From contig CAVRCA010000001.1 of NCBI GenBank assembly GCA_963719345.1, positions 434,001 through 498,000 of the forward strand: 64,000 bases of DNA, written 5' to 3'. The stretch comes from CAVRCA01 sp963719345 (lineage in GTDB: Bacteria > Pseudomonadota > Alphaproteobacteria > Acetobacterales > Acetobacteraceae). The notes beneath the pieces are model-generated. The model ran no database searches and was not told the origin of the DNA. It saw only the letters and a list, made by a program, of their open reading frames with translations. Shown piece by piece: positions 28,489 to 37,822 of this stretch. The position numbers and the translations under genes were made by a program. Numbering within the stretch: the stretch's first letter is position 1; the number at the start of each line of letters is the position of its first letter.

Positions 28489-30426
28489 TCAGAAGCCAAA
28501 CGCGACACGGCGTGAGTTGCCGCGCCGCAGGTTGCGGTAGCGCGCCAAGGCGAGCAGCGGGAAGAACAGACGATAGCCGTGATAGCGCAGATAGAAGACG
28601 CGCGGGAACCCGACGGCGGTGTACGGCAGCTCGGTCCACTCGCCATCGGCACGCTGCGTTGCCATCAAATACTCGATCCCACGTGCCACGGACGGATGCT
28701 CCGCCGCGCCCGCCGCCATCAGGCCGAGCAATGCCCACGCGGTCTGCGACGGCGTGCTCTCCTTGTAGCGGCCGGGCGGCGCGTCGGCGTAGCTCTCCTC
28801 GTCCTCGCCCCAGCCGCCATCGTCCCGCTGCACCGAGACCAACCAGTCCACCGCCCGGCGGATCGCCGGGTCGTCGGGCGCGACCGACGCCGCGTTCAGG
28901 GCGCAGAGGGCGGACCATGTGCCATAGATGTAGTTGGTGCCCCAGCGGCCGAACCAGCTTCCCTCCGCCTCCTGCTCGCGGCGCAGATAGGCGACGCCGC
29001 GCGCGATCGCCGCCGCGTCTTCGGATCGGCCGAGCTGCGCGAGAAACGAGACGCAGCGGGCGGTGACGTCGGCAGTCGGCGGATCGAGCAGCGCGCCATG
29101 GTCGGCGAACGGAATGTGATTGAGGTGGTAGTGCGTGTTGTCGGCGTCGAACGCCCCCCAGCCGCCGTCGCGCGACTGCATGGCGAGCACCCAAACGCGC
29201 GCCCGATCCAGCGCTTCGCGGGAGGCATCGTCGCCGTGGCGATGCAGCAGCATCCCGACCACCGCGGTGTCATCGACGTCCGGATACTGCGCATTGTTGT
29301 ACTGGAACGCCCAGCCGCCAGGCGGAGCATCCGGCCGCGCCTCGGCCCAGTCGCCGACCACGTCCGTGATCTGCCGCGCCCGGAGCCACTCGCAGGCGGC
29401 ATCGACCGGCGGAACCGTCGCGTCGGCCGCCTCGGCCATCGCATGCCCGGCGAGGCTTGTGTCCCAGATCGGCGACAGGCACGGCTGGCAATAGGCACGC
29501 TCCGGCTGCTCGACCAGCAGCTTGCGCACCGAGCACCAAGCGATCGCGGCACTCGGGTGCTCCGGCGGAAGGCCGAGCGCGTCGAACATCATCACGCTGT
29601 TGGCCATGGCCGGGTAGATCGCGCCAAGCCCATCCTCGCCGTTCAGCCGCTCGGTGACGAAGTCCCTCGCCCGTTCGACCGCGCGCCGGCGGACGGCGGC
29701 CGGGAACGCCGGTTCGGCCGCCCGCAGCACGATATCGACTCCCCGGAAGAACCGGCCCCAGGGTGAGCGGTACGGACCGCGAATCCAGTCGCGCACCTTG
29801 GCCGGCGGCGTGCGGAACAGCTCCTCGATGCCGATCCCGCGCGGATTGCGCGCCAGAGGTTTCAGCGCCATCAGCACCAGCAGCGGCACGATGACGGTGC
29901 GCGACCAGTACGAGACCTTGCTCAGGTGAAACGGGAACCAGCGTGGCAGGAGCATGATCTCGACGGGCATCACCGGCACCGCGCGCCACGGCACCTGGCC
30001 GAACAGCGCAAGCTGGGCGCGGGTGAACACATTGCTGCGCTCCGCGCCGCCATGCGCAAGCACGGCGGCACGCGCGCGTACCATGTGCGACTCGTTCGGA
30101 TCGTCGCCGATCGCCTTCAGCGCGAAATACGCCTTTACCGTCGCCGAGAGGTCGAACGCCCCGTCATGGAACAGCGGCCAGCCGCCGTGCGCGCCCTGGA
30201 TCTCGCGCAAATACACGCCGATTTTTGGCTCAAGCGCCGGATCGATGCGGTCCAGATAGTGCTCCAGCAGCACGTATTCCGCCGGGATGGTGGCGTCGGC
30301 CTCCAGCTCGAACACCCAATGGCCGTCGGGCTGTTGCAACCCGGTCAACGCATCGGTCGCCATGGCGATGGCGCGGCTCACGCGCTCGTCGGGCAAGCGG
30401 GCAGTCGATGCAGTCTCAAGCGGCAT
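28489..30426 (-). CDS. shc: Squalene-hopene cyclase
   Basis: Membrane-bound cyclase that folds squalene into hopene/hopanol in one step. 645 residues, the usual length. The catalytic DxDD acid is D383-V-D385-D386 (YPDVDDTAV). QW repeats are spread along the chain, such as QQPDGHW (31-37), QGAHGGW, QSRDGGWGAFD, EAEGSWFGRWG and QRDDGGWGED. Also called HpnF. It lies 15 bases after hpnE and before hpnG in the minus-strand hopanoid operon. The product stabilises membranes. Confidence 0.97.
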   Translation of the reverse strand: MPLETASTARLPDERVSRAIAMATDALTGLQQPDGHWVFELEADATIPAEYVLLEHYLDRIDPALEPKIGVYLREIQGAHGGWPLFHDGAFDLSATVKAYFALKAIGDDPNESHMVRARAAVLAHGGAERSNVFTRAQLALFGQVPWRAVPVMPVEIMLLPRWFPFHLSKVSYWSRTVIVPLLVLMALKPLARNPRGIGIEELFRTPPAKVRDWIRGPYRSPWGRFFRGVDIVLRAAEPAFPAAVRRRAVERARDFVTERLNGEDGLGAIYPAMANSVMMFDALGLPPEHPSAAIAWCSVRKLLVEQPERAYCQPCLSPIWDTSLAGHAMAEAADATVPPVDAACEWLRARQITDVVGDWAEARPDAPPGGWAFQYNNAQYPDVDDTAVVGMLLHRHGDDASREALDRARVWVLAMQSRDGGWGAFDADNTHYHLNHIPFADHGALLDPPTADVTARCVSFLAQLGRSEDAAAIARGVAYLRREQEAEGSWFGRWGTNYIYGTWSALCALNAASVAPDDPAIRRAVDWLVSVQRDDGGWGEDEESYADAPPGRYKESTPSQTAWALLGLMAAGAAEHPSVARGIEYLMATQRADGEWTELPYTAVGFPRVFYLRYHGYRLFFPLLALARYRNLRRGNSRRVAFGF

Positions 30427-30441
30427 CAGGGCAAGATCCGA

Positions 30442-31683
30442 TCAAGCGGAGGCAGCGAGCGCTAGCTCGGCCGCAGCTCGGCCCGACCTGATGGCACCTT
30501 CAATGGTGGCGGGCAAGCCGGTGGCCACCCAATCGCCGGCCAGGGCGAGGTTGGCAAGCCCCGTACGCGCCGGCGGCCGCCGCCGCGCCTGCTCGGCGGT
30601 GGCCGCGAACGTCGCCCGCCTCTCCTTGACCACGCGCCAGGGCGGCATCGGATCATCGAGGGCGCAGGCGGCACGCACGTCGGGCCAGACGGCGGCGGCG
30701 ATCGCCTCGGCCGGCTGATCCACCATCCGGTTGGCGGCGCTGATCGTGACCGAGACGTGCCCGGGCTTGGCAAACACCCACTCGGCGACCCCGCCGATCA
30801 GCCCGATGAACCCGGCTTCGCCGAGCGCGGCCTCGGCTCGGAAGTGGACGTTGACGATGGCCTCGAACGCGTCGGGAGCGGGACAGCCGGGCAGCAGGTC
30901 GGCGGCGACCCAGGGCGGCACGGCCAGCACCACCGCGTCGGAGCCGGCGAGCGCCACCGGCCCCGCCGGGGTTTCGAGGCCGATCACCCGCCCCTCGCCC
31001 AATCGCAACCCGGCGACCCGGCGGCCGAACAGGACGCGCGCCCCGCCCTCCAGCAGGCGCGCGATCGCCGGATCTACGAGCGACGCGGCCAGGCTGTCGC
31101 GCGGCACGCAGGGCACGCAGGCCGCGCCGCCCCGCAGCAGGGTCTCCCGCATCACCGCGCCGAGCAGGGAGGCCAGTCCGACCTCCGGACGGGTGTTCAG
31201 GGCGGCGATCGCCAACGGTTCGAGCAGGCGATCGTAGAGCGGGCCGGATTGAACCACGTCAGCCACGGCCATCCCGGACAGGGGGCGGCGGAAGGCGAGG
31301 AGCCGGAGATAGTCGCGCGCCCGCGTGTCGGGCACGCGGCGCCGGCTGGAAAAGATCCACCAGGGGAGGCGTCCCCGCGAGGGGCGCACCGTCCAGCGCC
31401 GACCGCTGCGCCGGTCGAGAAAGGGAAAAAGCGGCTCGCCCGGACCGGCCAGCGTGCCGCGCGCGCCGATCCGGTCCAGGTATGCGAACGCCGCCCGATT
31501 GCCGGACAGCAGCAGGTGGTTGCCGTTATCGACCATGCAGCCAAGCTCGCGGTCGAAATACGAACGGCAGCGCCCGCCGGCCTGAGGGCCGGCTTCGTAG
31601 AGAACGACATTCCGCCCGGCATCCAGCAGCGCGAGTGCCGCGGACAGCCCGGCCAGCCCGCCGCCGATGACGTGGACGGTCAT
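30442..31683 (-). CDS. hpnE: Hydroxysqualene dehydroxylase HpnE (FAD amine-oxidase family)
   Basis: Third enzyme of the bacterial squalene route: removes the hydroxyl of hydroxysqualene to give squalene. 413 residues. The dinucleotide-binding motif VIGGGLAGLSAALALLDAG (5-23) is followed by EAGPQAGGRCRS; the C-terminal FAD-binding stretch LALAGDWVATGLPATIEGAI is also intact. Often annotated as squalene-associated FAD-dependent desaturase. Lies 64 bases after hpnD and 15 before shc, so the squalene-making genes run straight into the cyclase. Confidence 0.95.
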   Translation of the reverse strand: MTVHVIGGGLAGLSAALALLDAGRNVVLYEAGPQAGGRCRSYFDRELGCMVDNGNHLLLSGNRAAFAYLDRIGARGTLAGPGEPLFPFLDRRSGRRWTVRPSRGRLPWWIFSSRRRVPDTRARDYLRLLAFRRPLSGMAVADVVQSGPLYDRLLEPLAIAALNTRPEVGLASLLGAVMRETLLRGGAACVPCVPRDSLAASLVDPAIARLLEGGARVLFGRRVAGLRLGEGRVIGLETPAGPVALAGSDAVVLAVPPWVAADLLPGCPAPDAFEAIVNVHFRAEAALGEAGFIGLIGGVAEWVFAKPGHVSVTISAANRMVDQPAEAIAAAVWPDVRAACALDDPMPPWRVVKERRATFAATAEQARRRPPARTGLANLALAGDWVATGLPATIEGAIRSGRAAAELALAASA

Positions 31684-31747
31684 GCGGGCGGTGCCCTTCT
31701 CGGCTCGACGTCATGCCCGGACGAAAAGGGGTGTCCTGGGTTCGCCA

Positions 31748-32605
31748 TCACGTCAGCCCGTAACGCAGCGCGAGCCACAGCTTCCGCCACTTCGGCAAAC
31801 TGACGCGTTCGCCGATCCGGTCCCAACCGCGCTGCTCGATGCGGGCGAGGATGGCGGCGTAGGTAGCCCCCATCAGCCGGGCCGGCTTCATTGCCCGGCG
31901 GTCGCAGGCGCGCATCGCGGCGTCGGCCTGCCGGAAGTAGCCGGAAGCCAGCCCGGCCAGCCGCCGACACACCTCCGGCAGGCCGGGCGAGCCGAGTGCG
32001 GCACGCGGGTCGCGGGGCACGCCGGCCGCGTCGAGCCACTCGCCCGGCAGATAGAGCCGGCCGCGCTCGGCGTCCTCCTGCACGTCGCGCAGAATGTTGG
32101 TGAGCTGCAGAGCTCGGCCTAGCGCGAAGGCCACCTGATCGGCTTCCGGCGAGGCGTCCCCGAACGCACGGACCGAGAGCCGCCCCACCGCCGCGGCGAC
32201 GCGATCGCAATAGAGGTCGAGCGTGGCAAGGTCGGGGGCGACGATCGGGGTTTCGGCATCCATCTGCATCCCGTCGATCACGGCGAGGAAGTCCGCCCGG
32301 CGAAGGCCGAATCGCGGCACGGCACGGGCCAGCACCCGCGTCACCGGACTGTCCGCCTCGCCCCGATAGAGCCCGTCCACGTGGGCCCGCCAGGCGTCGA
32401 GACGGGGGACCTTGTCAGCATACGGGCTCTCGTCGTCGGCGATGTCGTCAACCTGCCGGCAGAACGCATAGATCGCGTACATCGCGTGCCGCCGGTCGGG
32501 CGGCAGCACGCGCATCCCTTGATAGAATGAGGTGCCGGCGCCGCGCACGATGGCCTCGACGGCATCGAGGTCCGCCCGCGTCGCACCCAGCGGCGGCGCG
32601 CTCAC
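31748..32605 (-). CDS. hpnD: Presqualene diphosphate synthase HpnD
   Basis: Joins two farnesyl diphosphates to presqualene diphosphate. 285 residues, trans-isoprenyl synthase head-to-head fold. First Asp-rich motif FCRQVDDIADDES (~48-60) and second DLYCDRVAAAVGRLSV (~129-145). LTNILRDVQEDAERGRLYLP is the conserved Asp/Arg helix. Its ATG overlaps the end of hpnC by 4 bases, so the two synthases are coupled. This half-reaction is completed by HpnC and HpnE; together they replace a classical squalene synthase. Confidence 0.96.
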   Translation of the reverse strand: MSAPPLGATRADLDAVEAIVRGAGTSFYQGMRVLPPDRRHAMYAIYAFCRQVDDIADDESPYADKVPRLDAWRAHVDGLYRGEADSPVTRVLARAVPRFGLRRADFLAVIDGMQMDAETPIVAPDLATLDLYCDRVAAAVGRLSVRAFGDASPEADQVAFALGRALQLTNILRDVQEDAERGRLYLPGEWLDAAGVPRDPRAALGSPGLPEVCRRLAGLASGYFRQADAAMRACDRRAMKPARLMGATYAAILARIEQRGWDRIGERVSLPKWRKLWLALRYGLT

Positions 32606-33450
32606 GGCAGGAACCGCAACGCGGCGAGCAGGCTGCGCGCCACGTCGCCCTTGGTCAGCTTGACCCGCGTGGCGAGCGGATCGCCGCGCCGCAACCGGCG
32701 CGACAGCCGCCGCGACAGGCCGACGATCACCGCCGTCTCAAGTCGCAGCCGCCGGTCGCGCGTCAGACGGGGCAACGCGGCCGCCTCGCGGTTCAGCGCG
32801 TCAATCCGGTCGAGCAGGGCGTCGAACACCCGGCGCAATCCCGGCGCCGTGACGGGCGCCCGCACCGCTCTCTCCGTCACGCCGAACCGGGCCAGCAGGT
32901 CGGCAGGCAGGTAGGAGCGGTCCAGCTGGAAAAGATCCTTGGCGCAATCCTGCAGGTGGTTGAGCACCTGCAATGCCGTGCAGAGCGCGTCCGAGGGCGC
33001 GTGGGTGGCCGCATCCTCGCCGTGCAGGTCGAGCACGTGTCGGCCGACCGGCATCGCCGAGAACCGGCAGTAGTCGAAAAGCTCGTCCCAGCTGGCATAA
33101 CGCGCCTTGGTCGCGTCGCGGCGGAATGCCACCAGCAAGTCGGTCGCATGGCGCGCGGTCACACCGGTCCCGGCAAGGCTCGCGCGCAATCCGAGCGCGC
33201 TCGGCGAGCCGGCCTGCTCGCGGCCGAGCACCACGTCCTGCATGACGTCCAGCCGCCGGATTTTCTCCCCGGGCGCAAGAACGGCGCTGTCGGCGATGTC
33301 GTCAGCGTTGCGGGCGAAAGCATAGAATGCGTGGACATGCGGCCGCAGCCGGGGCGCGATCAGGGCGGAGCCCACTGGAAAATTCTCGTCGGTGCGGTCC
33401 TTGCCCGACCACTCCTCGACCGAGCTTTTTTCCAGTGCGGTGGCGCTCAA
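32602..33450 (-). CDS. hpnC: Hydroxysqualene synthase HpnC
   Basis: Converts presqualene diphosphate to hydroxysqualene. About 282 residues, same fold as HpnD. Motifs: GKDRTDENFPVGS at the N-terminus, FARNADDIADS (Asp-rich I), DYCRFSAMPVGRHVLDLHG and LNHLQDCAKDLFQLDRSYLP (Asp-rich II). The start is probably TTG 33450, whose bases overlap the hpnB stop (TTGA) behind GGGGGCGGG. An in-frame ATG at 33483 would overlap hpnB by 37 bases. Coupled on both sides, to hpnB and to hpnD. Confidence 0.93.
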   Translation of the reverse strand: MSATALEKSSVEEWSGKDRTDENFPVGSALIAPRLRPHVHAFYAFARNADDIADSAVLAPGEKIRRLDVMQDVVLGREQAGSPSALGLRASLAGTGVTARHATDLLVAFRRDATKARYASWDELFDYCRFSAMPVGRHVLDLHGEDAATHAPSDALCTALQVLNHLQDCAKDLFQLDRSYLPADLLARFGVTERAVRAPVTAPGLRRVFDALLDRIDALNREAAALPRLTRDRRLRLETAVIVGLSRRLSRRLRRGDPLATRVKLTKGDVARSLLAALRFLP

Positions 33451-34565
33451 CTGCCCGCCCCCTGATAGGCGCGGCGCTTCCACACCACGCCCCTGCCCCG
33501 CATGTGGTCCGCCGCCGAGCCGATCGTCGCGGCCATGTAGAACGCAGCGATCAGCGGCAGGAACGGCGCCCAGAGGGGCGAGAGCCCGAAGCGGCGCAAG
33601 GTGGGCAGGTAGGCGCTGGCCAGCCCCACCCAGGCAAGCAGGCCAGCGGCGCGCCCCGCCCCGCGCCCGAACAACGCGGCGGCCGGCGGCACCAGCCAGG
33701 TGAGCGCCATTCCGAGGATGCAGAGCGCCAGCAAGGCGGGCGAGCGACGGAGTTGCACGTAGGCGGTGCGGGCGACCATGCGCCAGATGTCGGCGGCGGT
33801 CGGATACGGGCGGACCGAGCGCGCCAAGCGGCTGTGGCCGAGCCAGATCGGGCCGCCGCGCTTGACCGCCGCCGCCAGCGCCACGTCATCGATCAGCGCC
33901 CCCCGCACCGCCGCGATCCCGCCGATCCGGTCGAGCGCCCGCCGCCGCACCAAAATGGTGCCGCCCGCCGCCGCCGCCGTCGCGCGGCGCGGGTCGTTGA
34001 CCCAGGCGAACGGATAGAGCAGCGCGAAGAAGAACACGAACGCCGGAACAAGAGCGCGCTCGGCGGCGCTGTCGCAGGCGAGTGCCACCATTTCCGAGAC
34101 GAGGTCGAGACCACCCCGCTCGGCGTGCGCCACCAGCGTCGAGACATGGCGCGGGTCGTGGACGATATCGGCGTCGGTGAGCAGCACGAACTCAGCGCCG
34201 CCGGCCTGCTCCAGGCCTCTGGCGCCACCGCCCAGCAGCTTGCCGCTCCAGCCGGAGGGGCGCGGCTGGCCGGCCAGCACCGTGAGCCTTGGATCGGCCA
34301 GGGAGCGGGCGATCGCGCCGGTGCCGTCGACACTGCTGTCGTCCACCGCGATCACCTGCAGCGGGCCAGCGTAGTCCTGCGCCAGCAACGAACGGAGGCT
34401 GTCTGCGATCACCGAGGCCTCGTCGCGCGCCGGGACGACGACGATGACCGGTGGAGCATGAGGCGTCCGGGCCGGCGCCAGCATCGGTCCGGCCTGCCAG
34501 AACCGGCCGTGCCAGCCGATCAGATAGACCCAGATGGCCAACGAAAGCAGCGCGACGACGGTCAC
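33447..34565 (-). CDS. hpnB: Hopanoid-associated glycosyltransferase HpnB
   Basis: Family 2 glycosyltransferase of the hopene locus, 372 residues. An N-terminal membrane helix (VTVVALLSLAIWVYLIGW) precedes a GT-A domain: PVIVVVPARDEASVIADSL, IAVDDSSVDGTG, FVLLTDADIVHDP (metal-binding DAD) and DDVALAAAVKRGG. The last ~120 residues hold two to three more hydrophobic segments. The sugar it moves is not known for the family. GTG 34565 overlaps the hpnA stop (GTGA); an upstream in-frame stretch has no similarity. Confidence 0.9.
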   Translation of the reverse strand: MTVVALLSLAIWVYLIGWHGRFWQAGPMLAPARTPHAPPVIVVVPARDEASVIADSLRSLLAQDYAGPLQVIAVDDSSVDGTGAIARSLADPRLTVLAGQPRPSGWSGKLLGGGARGLEQAGGAEFVLLTDADIVHDPRHVSTLVAHAERGGLDLVSEMVALACDSAAERALVPAFVFFFALLYPFAWVNDPRRATAAAAGGTILVRRRALDRIGGIAAVRGALIDDVALAAAVKRGGPIWLGHSRLARSVRPYPTAADIWRMVARTAYVQLRRSPALLALCILGMALTWLVPPAAALFGRGAGRAAGLLAWVGLASAYLPTLRRFGLSPLWAPFLPLIAAFYMAATIGSAADHMRGRGVVWKRRAYQGAGS

Positions 34566-35570
34566 CGCGGCACCATGCCGTTGGCGCGGAACCATTCCAC
34601 CGCGTCGACCACCGCCTGGCGCGCCGGGCGTGGCGCGTAGCCGAGCTCGGCGCGCGCCTTGGCCGAGGAGAAGAACATCCGCTTGCGCGCCATCCTGAGG
34701 TGGTCGCGCGTTACCCTCGGTTCGATGCCGGTCAGCCGGGCGAGGTGCTCCGAGGCGACCGCCACCGGCCAAACCATTTCATGCCGCAGTCTGACCCGGG
34801 GCGGCCGGCGACCGGCGGCCTCGGCCACCAGGGCGAACAGGGCGCGCAGGGTAAAATCCTCGCCACCCAGGATGTAGCGCTCGCCGACCACGCCACGCTC
34901 GAGCGCCAGGAGGTGGCCGGCCGCCACATCGTCCACGTGGACGATGTTGACGCCCGAAATCGACATATGCAGGCATCCGGCCCGAGGCAGCGTCAGCGAC
35001 CATCCTGCCGGTCGGCGTCGGCTTGATGTCGCGGGGACCGACCGGCGTGGACGGGTTGACGATCACCACCGGCAATCGATCCCGGCGTACCAGCTCCAGC
35101 ACCGCGTGCTCGGCCCGGTATTTCGATTTCTTGTAGATGCCGACGACGGCGTCCTCGGTCACCGGGGTGGTCTCGTCGGCCGGGACGCCGTCGCTGGTCA
35201 GCCCGAGGGCGGCGACGCTGCTGCAATAGACGATCCGCTCGACGCCCGCCGCCTGCGCCGCCCGCATCAGGGCCAGCGTGCCCTCCACATTGGCGCCGAT
35301 CATGGCGGCCGGGTCGGGCACCCAGATCCGGTAGTCCGCCGCAATGTGGAACAGGATGCGGCACCCGCGCACGGCGCGCGCAAGCGAAGCGGGGTCGGTC
35401 AGGTCGCCCACGACCGGCTCCGCGTCGAGACCGGCGAGGTTGCGCCGGTCGCTGGCGGGACGCACGAGCAGCCGCAGCGCGTGGCCGCGTGAAGCCAGCG
35501 CCCGGGCGACGGCGGAGCCGACGAAGCCGGTCGCGCCGGTGACCAGCGTGGGGGCGGTCTCGTTCTGCAT
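34562..35570 (-). CDS. hpnA: Hopanoid-associated NAD-dependent sugar epimerase HpnA (one indel)
   Basis: Extended SDR epimerase/dehydratase, about 335 residues after correction. NAD motif TGATGFVGSAVARAL (11-25), CSSVAALG, catalytic Tyr-Lys in VGIYKKSKYRAEH (YxxxK), and NPSTPVGPRDIKPTP. An extra T near 34965 breaks the frame between PAYVD and SGVNIVHVDDVA; both halves are conserved, so I treat it as a sequence error. First gene of the minus-strand hpn operon, coupled to hpnB. ATG 35570. The promoter must lie in the 53 bases shared with divergent hpnL. Confidence 0.88.
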
Positions 35571-35623
35571 CCGCACGCTATAGCCCGGCTGCCGCCGATC
35601 GGTGTAGAGCCGCCCGGGGGATC

Positions 35624-36610
35624 TTGCCTGCCGTGAAGACGTTCTCGATCGCACTTGCCATCGTCGGGCTGCTGGCGGCGACACTTATGGTGGGCTGGTT
35701 CGGCTTCGGCCACGTGGCCCGGGCCGTGCTGTCGATCGGATGGGGCGGCTTCAGCCTGCTCCTCGGCTGGCAGCTTCTCCTGTTCGCCGTGCTCGGTCTG
35801 GCGTGGAGTGTGATTGCGACCCGGCTGGCCGCCCGCCTCGCCGGCGTGTTCACCTGGGGTCGGATGGTGCGCGATGCTGCGACCACCTGCCTGCCGTTCT
35901 CGCCGGTCGGCGGTTTCGTGCTCGGCGCCCGGGCGCTCACCCTGCACGGCGTGAACTGGCTCCGGGCGACCGCCTCGGTGGTGGTGGACGTCACTGTCGA
36001 ACTGCTCGCGCAACTGGCGTTCACCGTCATCGGCCTCGCGCTGCTGATCGCGCACGATCCGCGCTCGCCGCTCGCCATCCCGCTCGCGATCGGCCTTTTG
36101 GCCAGCGTCGTGACGATGGGCGGCTTCATCTGGGCGCAGCGCGGCGCCGGATCGATCCTCGCCGGTCTTGGCCGCCGCATCGCCCGAGGCTGGTTCGATG
36201 GCGCGCGCGAGCGGGTGGCCCGGCTGCAGGGCGAGATCGACCGGATCTACGCCCGCCCCGGCCGCCTGGCTGTGGGTGGCACGCTGCACCTGCTCGGCTG
36301 GATCGGCACCGCGTTTTCGTCCTGGCTCGCCTACCGCCTGCTCGGCATCGACCTCGCCTTTGCCCACGCGCTGACGATCGAGGCGCTGCTCCGCGCGGTG
36401 CTCGCCGTCGCCTTCGTGGTGCCCGCGGCCGCCGGCGTGCAGGAAGCCGGCTACGCCGGATTCGGCGCCCTGTTTGGCATCCCGCCGGATATTTCCTTGG
36501 GCGTCTCGCTGGTCAGTCGTGCCCGCGACCTCGCTCTGGGCATACCCATCCTGCTCGCTTGGCAATGGATCGAGGTCCGCCGGCTACGCGCCGACCAGTC
36601 GGCTGTGTAG
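35624..36610 (+). CDS. hpnL: HpnL-like integral membrane protein (lysylphosphatidylglycerol synthase/flippase type)
   Basis: About 328 residues with seven to eight hydrophobic segments, UPF0104/HpnL family. Marks: FSPVGGFVLGARALTLHGV, a conserved loop of the family, EALLRAVLAVAFVVPAAAGVQEAGY and GIPPDISLGVSLVSRARDLALGIP. HpnL genes accompany hopanoid loci; a transport or flipping role has been suggested but not proven. TTG 35624 follows GGGGGA; GTG 35633 is an alternative. Divergent from hpnA; its 3' end overlaps the aldo/keto reductase gene by 27 bases tail to tail. Confidence 0.85.
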   Translation: MPAVKTFSIALAIVGLLAATLMVGWFGFGHVARAVLSIGWGGFSLLLGWQLLLFAVLGLAWSVIATRLAARLAGVFTWGRMVRDAATTCLPFSPVGGFVLGARALTLHGVNWLRATASVVVDVTVELLAQLAFTVIGLALLIAHDPRSPLAIPLAIGLLASVVTMGGFIWAQRGAGSILAGLGRRIARGWFDGARERVARLQGEIDRIYARPGRLAVGGTLHLLGWIGTAFSSWLAYRLLGIDLAFAHALTIEALLRAVLAVAFVVPAAAGVQEAGYAGFGALFGIPPDISLGVSLVSRARDLALGIPILLAWQWIEVRRLRADQSAV

Positions 36611-37624
36611 ATCACCCCTCCCGCCCCTCGGCCTCCCCTCGATCGGGTATTGCGGATCGTTGTAGCCGGGGGTGGAGGCGTGTCCCGGCACCACCAGCCC
36701 GTCCATTGCCGCCTCGTCCTCCGCCGTGATCCCGACATCGAGGCAGCGGACGTACTCCTCCCACTGCTCCTCGGTCCGCGGCCCGGCGACGGTCGACGCG
36801 ACCAGCGTGTTGGCGAGCACCCAGGCCATCGCGAACTGCACCGGGCTCAGCCCGCGCGCCTGGGCGTGGGCCGCGACCTGCTGGGCAACATGCAGGCTCT
36901 CCGGCCGCCACTCGGTCTCCAGCATCCGCCGGTCCTGCCGGCCGGCGCGGGTGCCCGGCGGCGGCGGCACGTCGGGACGGGACTTGCCCGACAGCACGCC
37001 GCGGGCCAGCGGACTGTAGGGCACCACTCCCAGCCCGAAATGGCCGCAGGCAGGCAGGTGCTCCACCTCGACCTGTCGGTTGAGCAGATTGTAGAGCGGC
37101 TGGCTGGCGATCGGCCGGTCAATGCCGACGCCGTCGCATAGACGGCAGAACTCGGCCACCCGCCAGGCCCGGTAATTGGATAGCCCGACATACCGGATTT
37201 TTCCCTGCCGTACCAGGTCGGCCAGGGCGCCCACCGTCTCCTCAAGCGGCGTGTCGTGGTCCTCCTTGTGCAGATAGAGCAGATCGATCACGTCGACGCC
37301 GAGCCGGCGCAGGCTCGCCTCCGTCGCGTCGAACACGTGGCGCCGGGAGAGGCCACGGCCGTTGGGACCGTCTCCCAGCGGATTGGCTATCTTGGTCGCC
37401 AGCACCCACCAGTCGCGTGCACCGGCGATGGCGCGTCCGACGATCTCCTCCGAGCGCCCACCGGTGTAGGTATTGGCGGTGTCGATGAAGTTGACGCCCT
37501 GCTCGCGGGCACGGGCGATGATGCGGGCAGACATGGCCTCGTCGGTCGGGCCGCCGAACATCATGGTGCCGAGGCACAGCGGCGACACCTTCACCCCGCT
37601 CCGCCCGAGTTTGCGATAGTTCAT
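36584..37624 (-). CDS. Aldo/keto reductase
   Basis: NADPH-dependent oxidoreductase of the AKR TIM-barrel family, 346 residues. Catalytic residues appear as DTANTYTGG (Asp, Tyr), the Lys of WVLATKIANPLG and the His of LYLHKEDHDTPLEE; the NADP site is VVPYSPLARGVLSGK. Similar to YajO/YhdN-type reductases of unknown substrate. The C-terminal ~15 residues overlap hpnL on the other strand. Monocistronic. Confidence 0.92.
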   Translation of the reverse strand: MNYRKLGRSGVKVSPLCLGTMMFGGPTDEAMSARIIARAREQGVNFIDTANTYTGGRSEEIVGRAIAGARDWWVLATKIANPLGDGPNGRGLSRRHVFDATEASLRRLGVDVIDLLYLHKEDHDTPLEETVGALADLVRQGKIRYVGLSNYRAWRVAEFCRLCDGVGIDRPIASQPLYNLLNRQVEVEHLPACGHFGLGVVPYSPLARGVLSGKSRPDVPPPPGTRAGRQDRRMLETEWRPESLHVAQQVAAHAQARGLSPVQFAMAWVLANTLVASTVAGPRTEEQWEEYVRCLDVGITAEDEAAMDGLVVPGHASTPGYNDPQYPIEGRPRGGRGDLHSRLVGA

Positions 37625-37822
37625 CGGATTGTTCCCTTCGCGCCGAGAGATCCGTCTCCGGTGCCGCCGATTGTTCCGTCGAGCGTCGAATTAACCGATT
37701 TCTTGGTTCGCTCAAGTAGTTGGGGATTACCTCATCCGATCAGGACGGCGAGTTTGCCCCAGCCACCCGACGAGCCAGACCGCGCCGGGCTTCCTGCTGC
37801 GGCAACCGACGCGGCCCCGGAT

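Noticed and set aside
37256..37822. Upstream extension of the flippase gene
   Set aside because: It lies inside the aldo/keto reductase gene on the other strand and its promoter region, and lacks family similarity.
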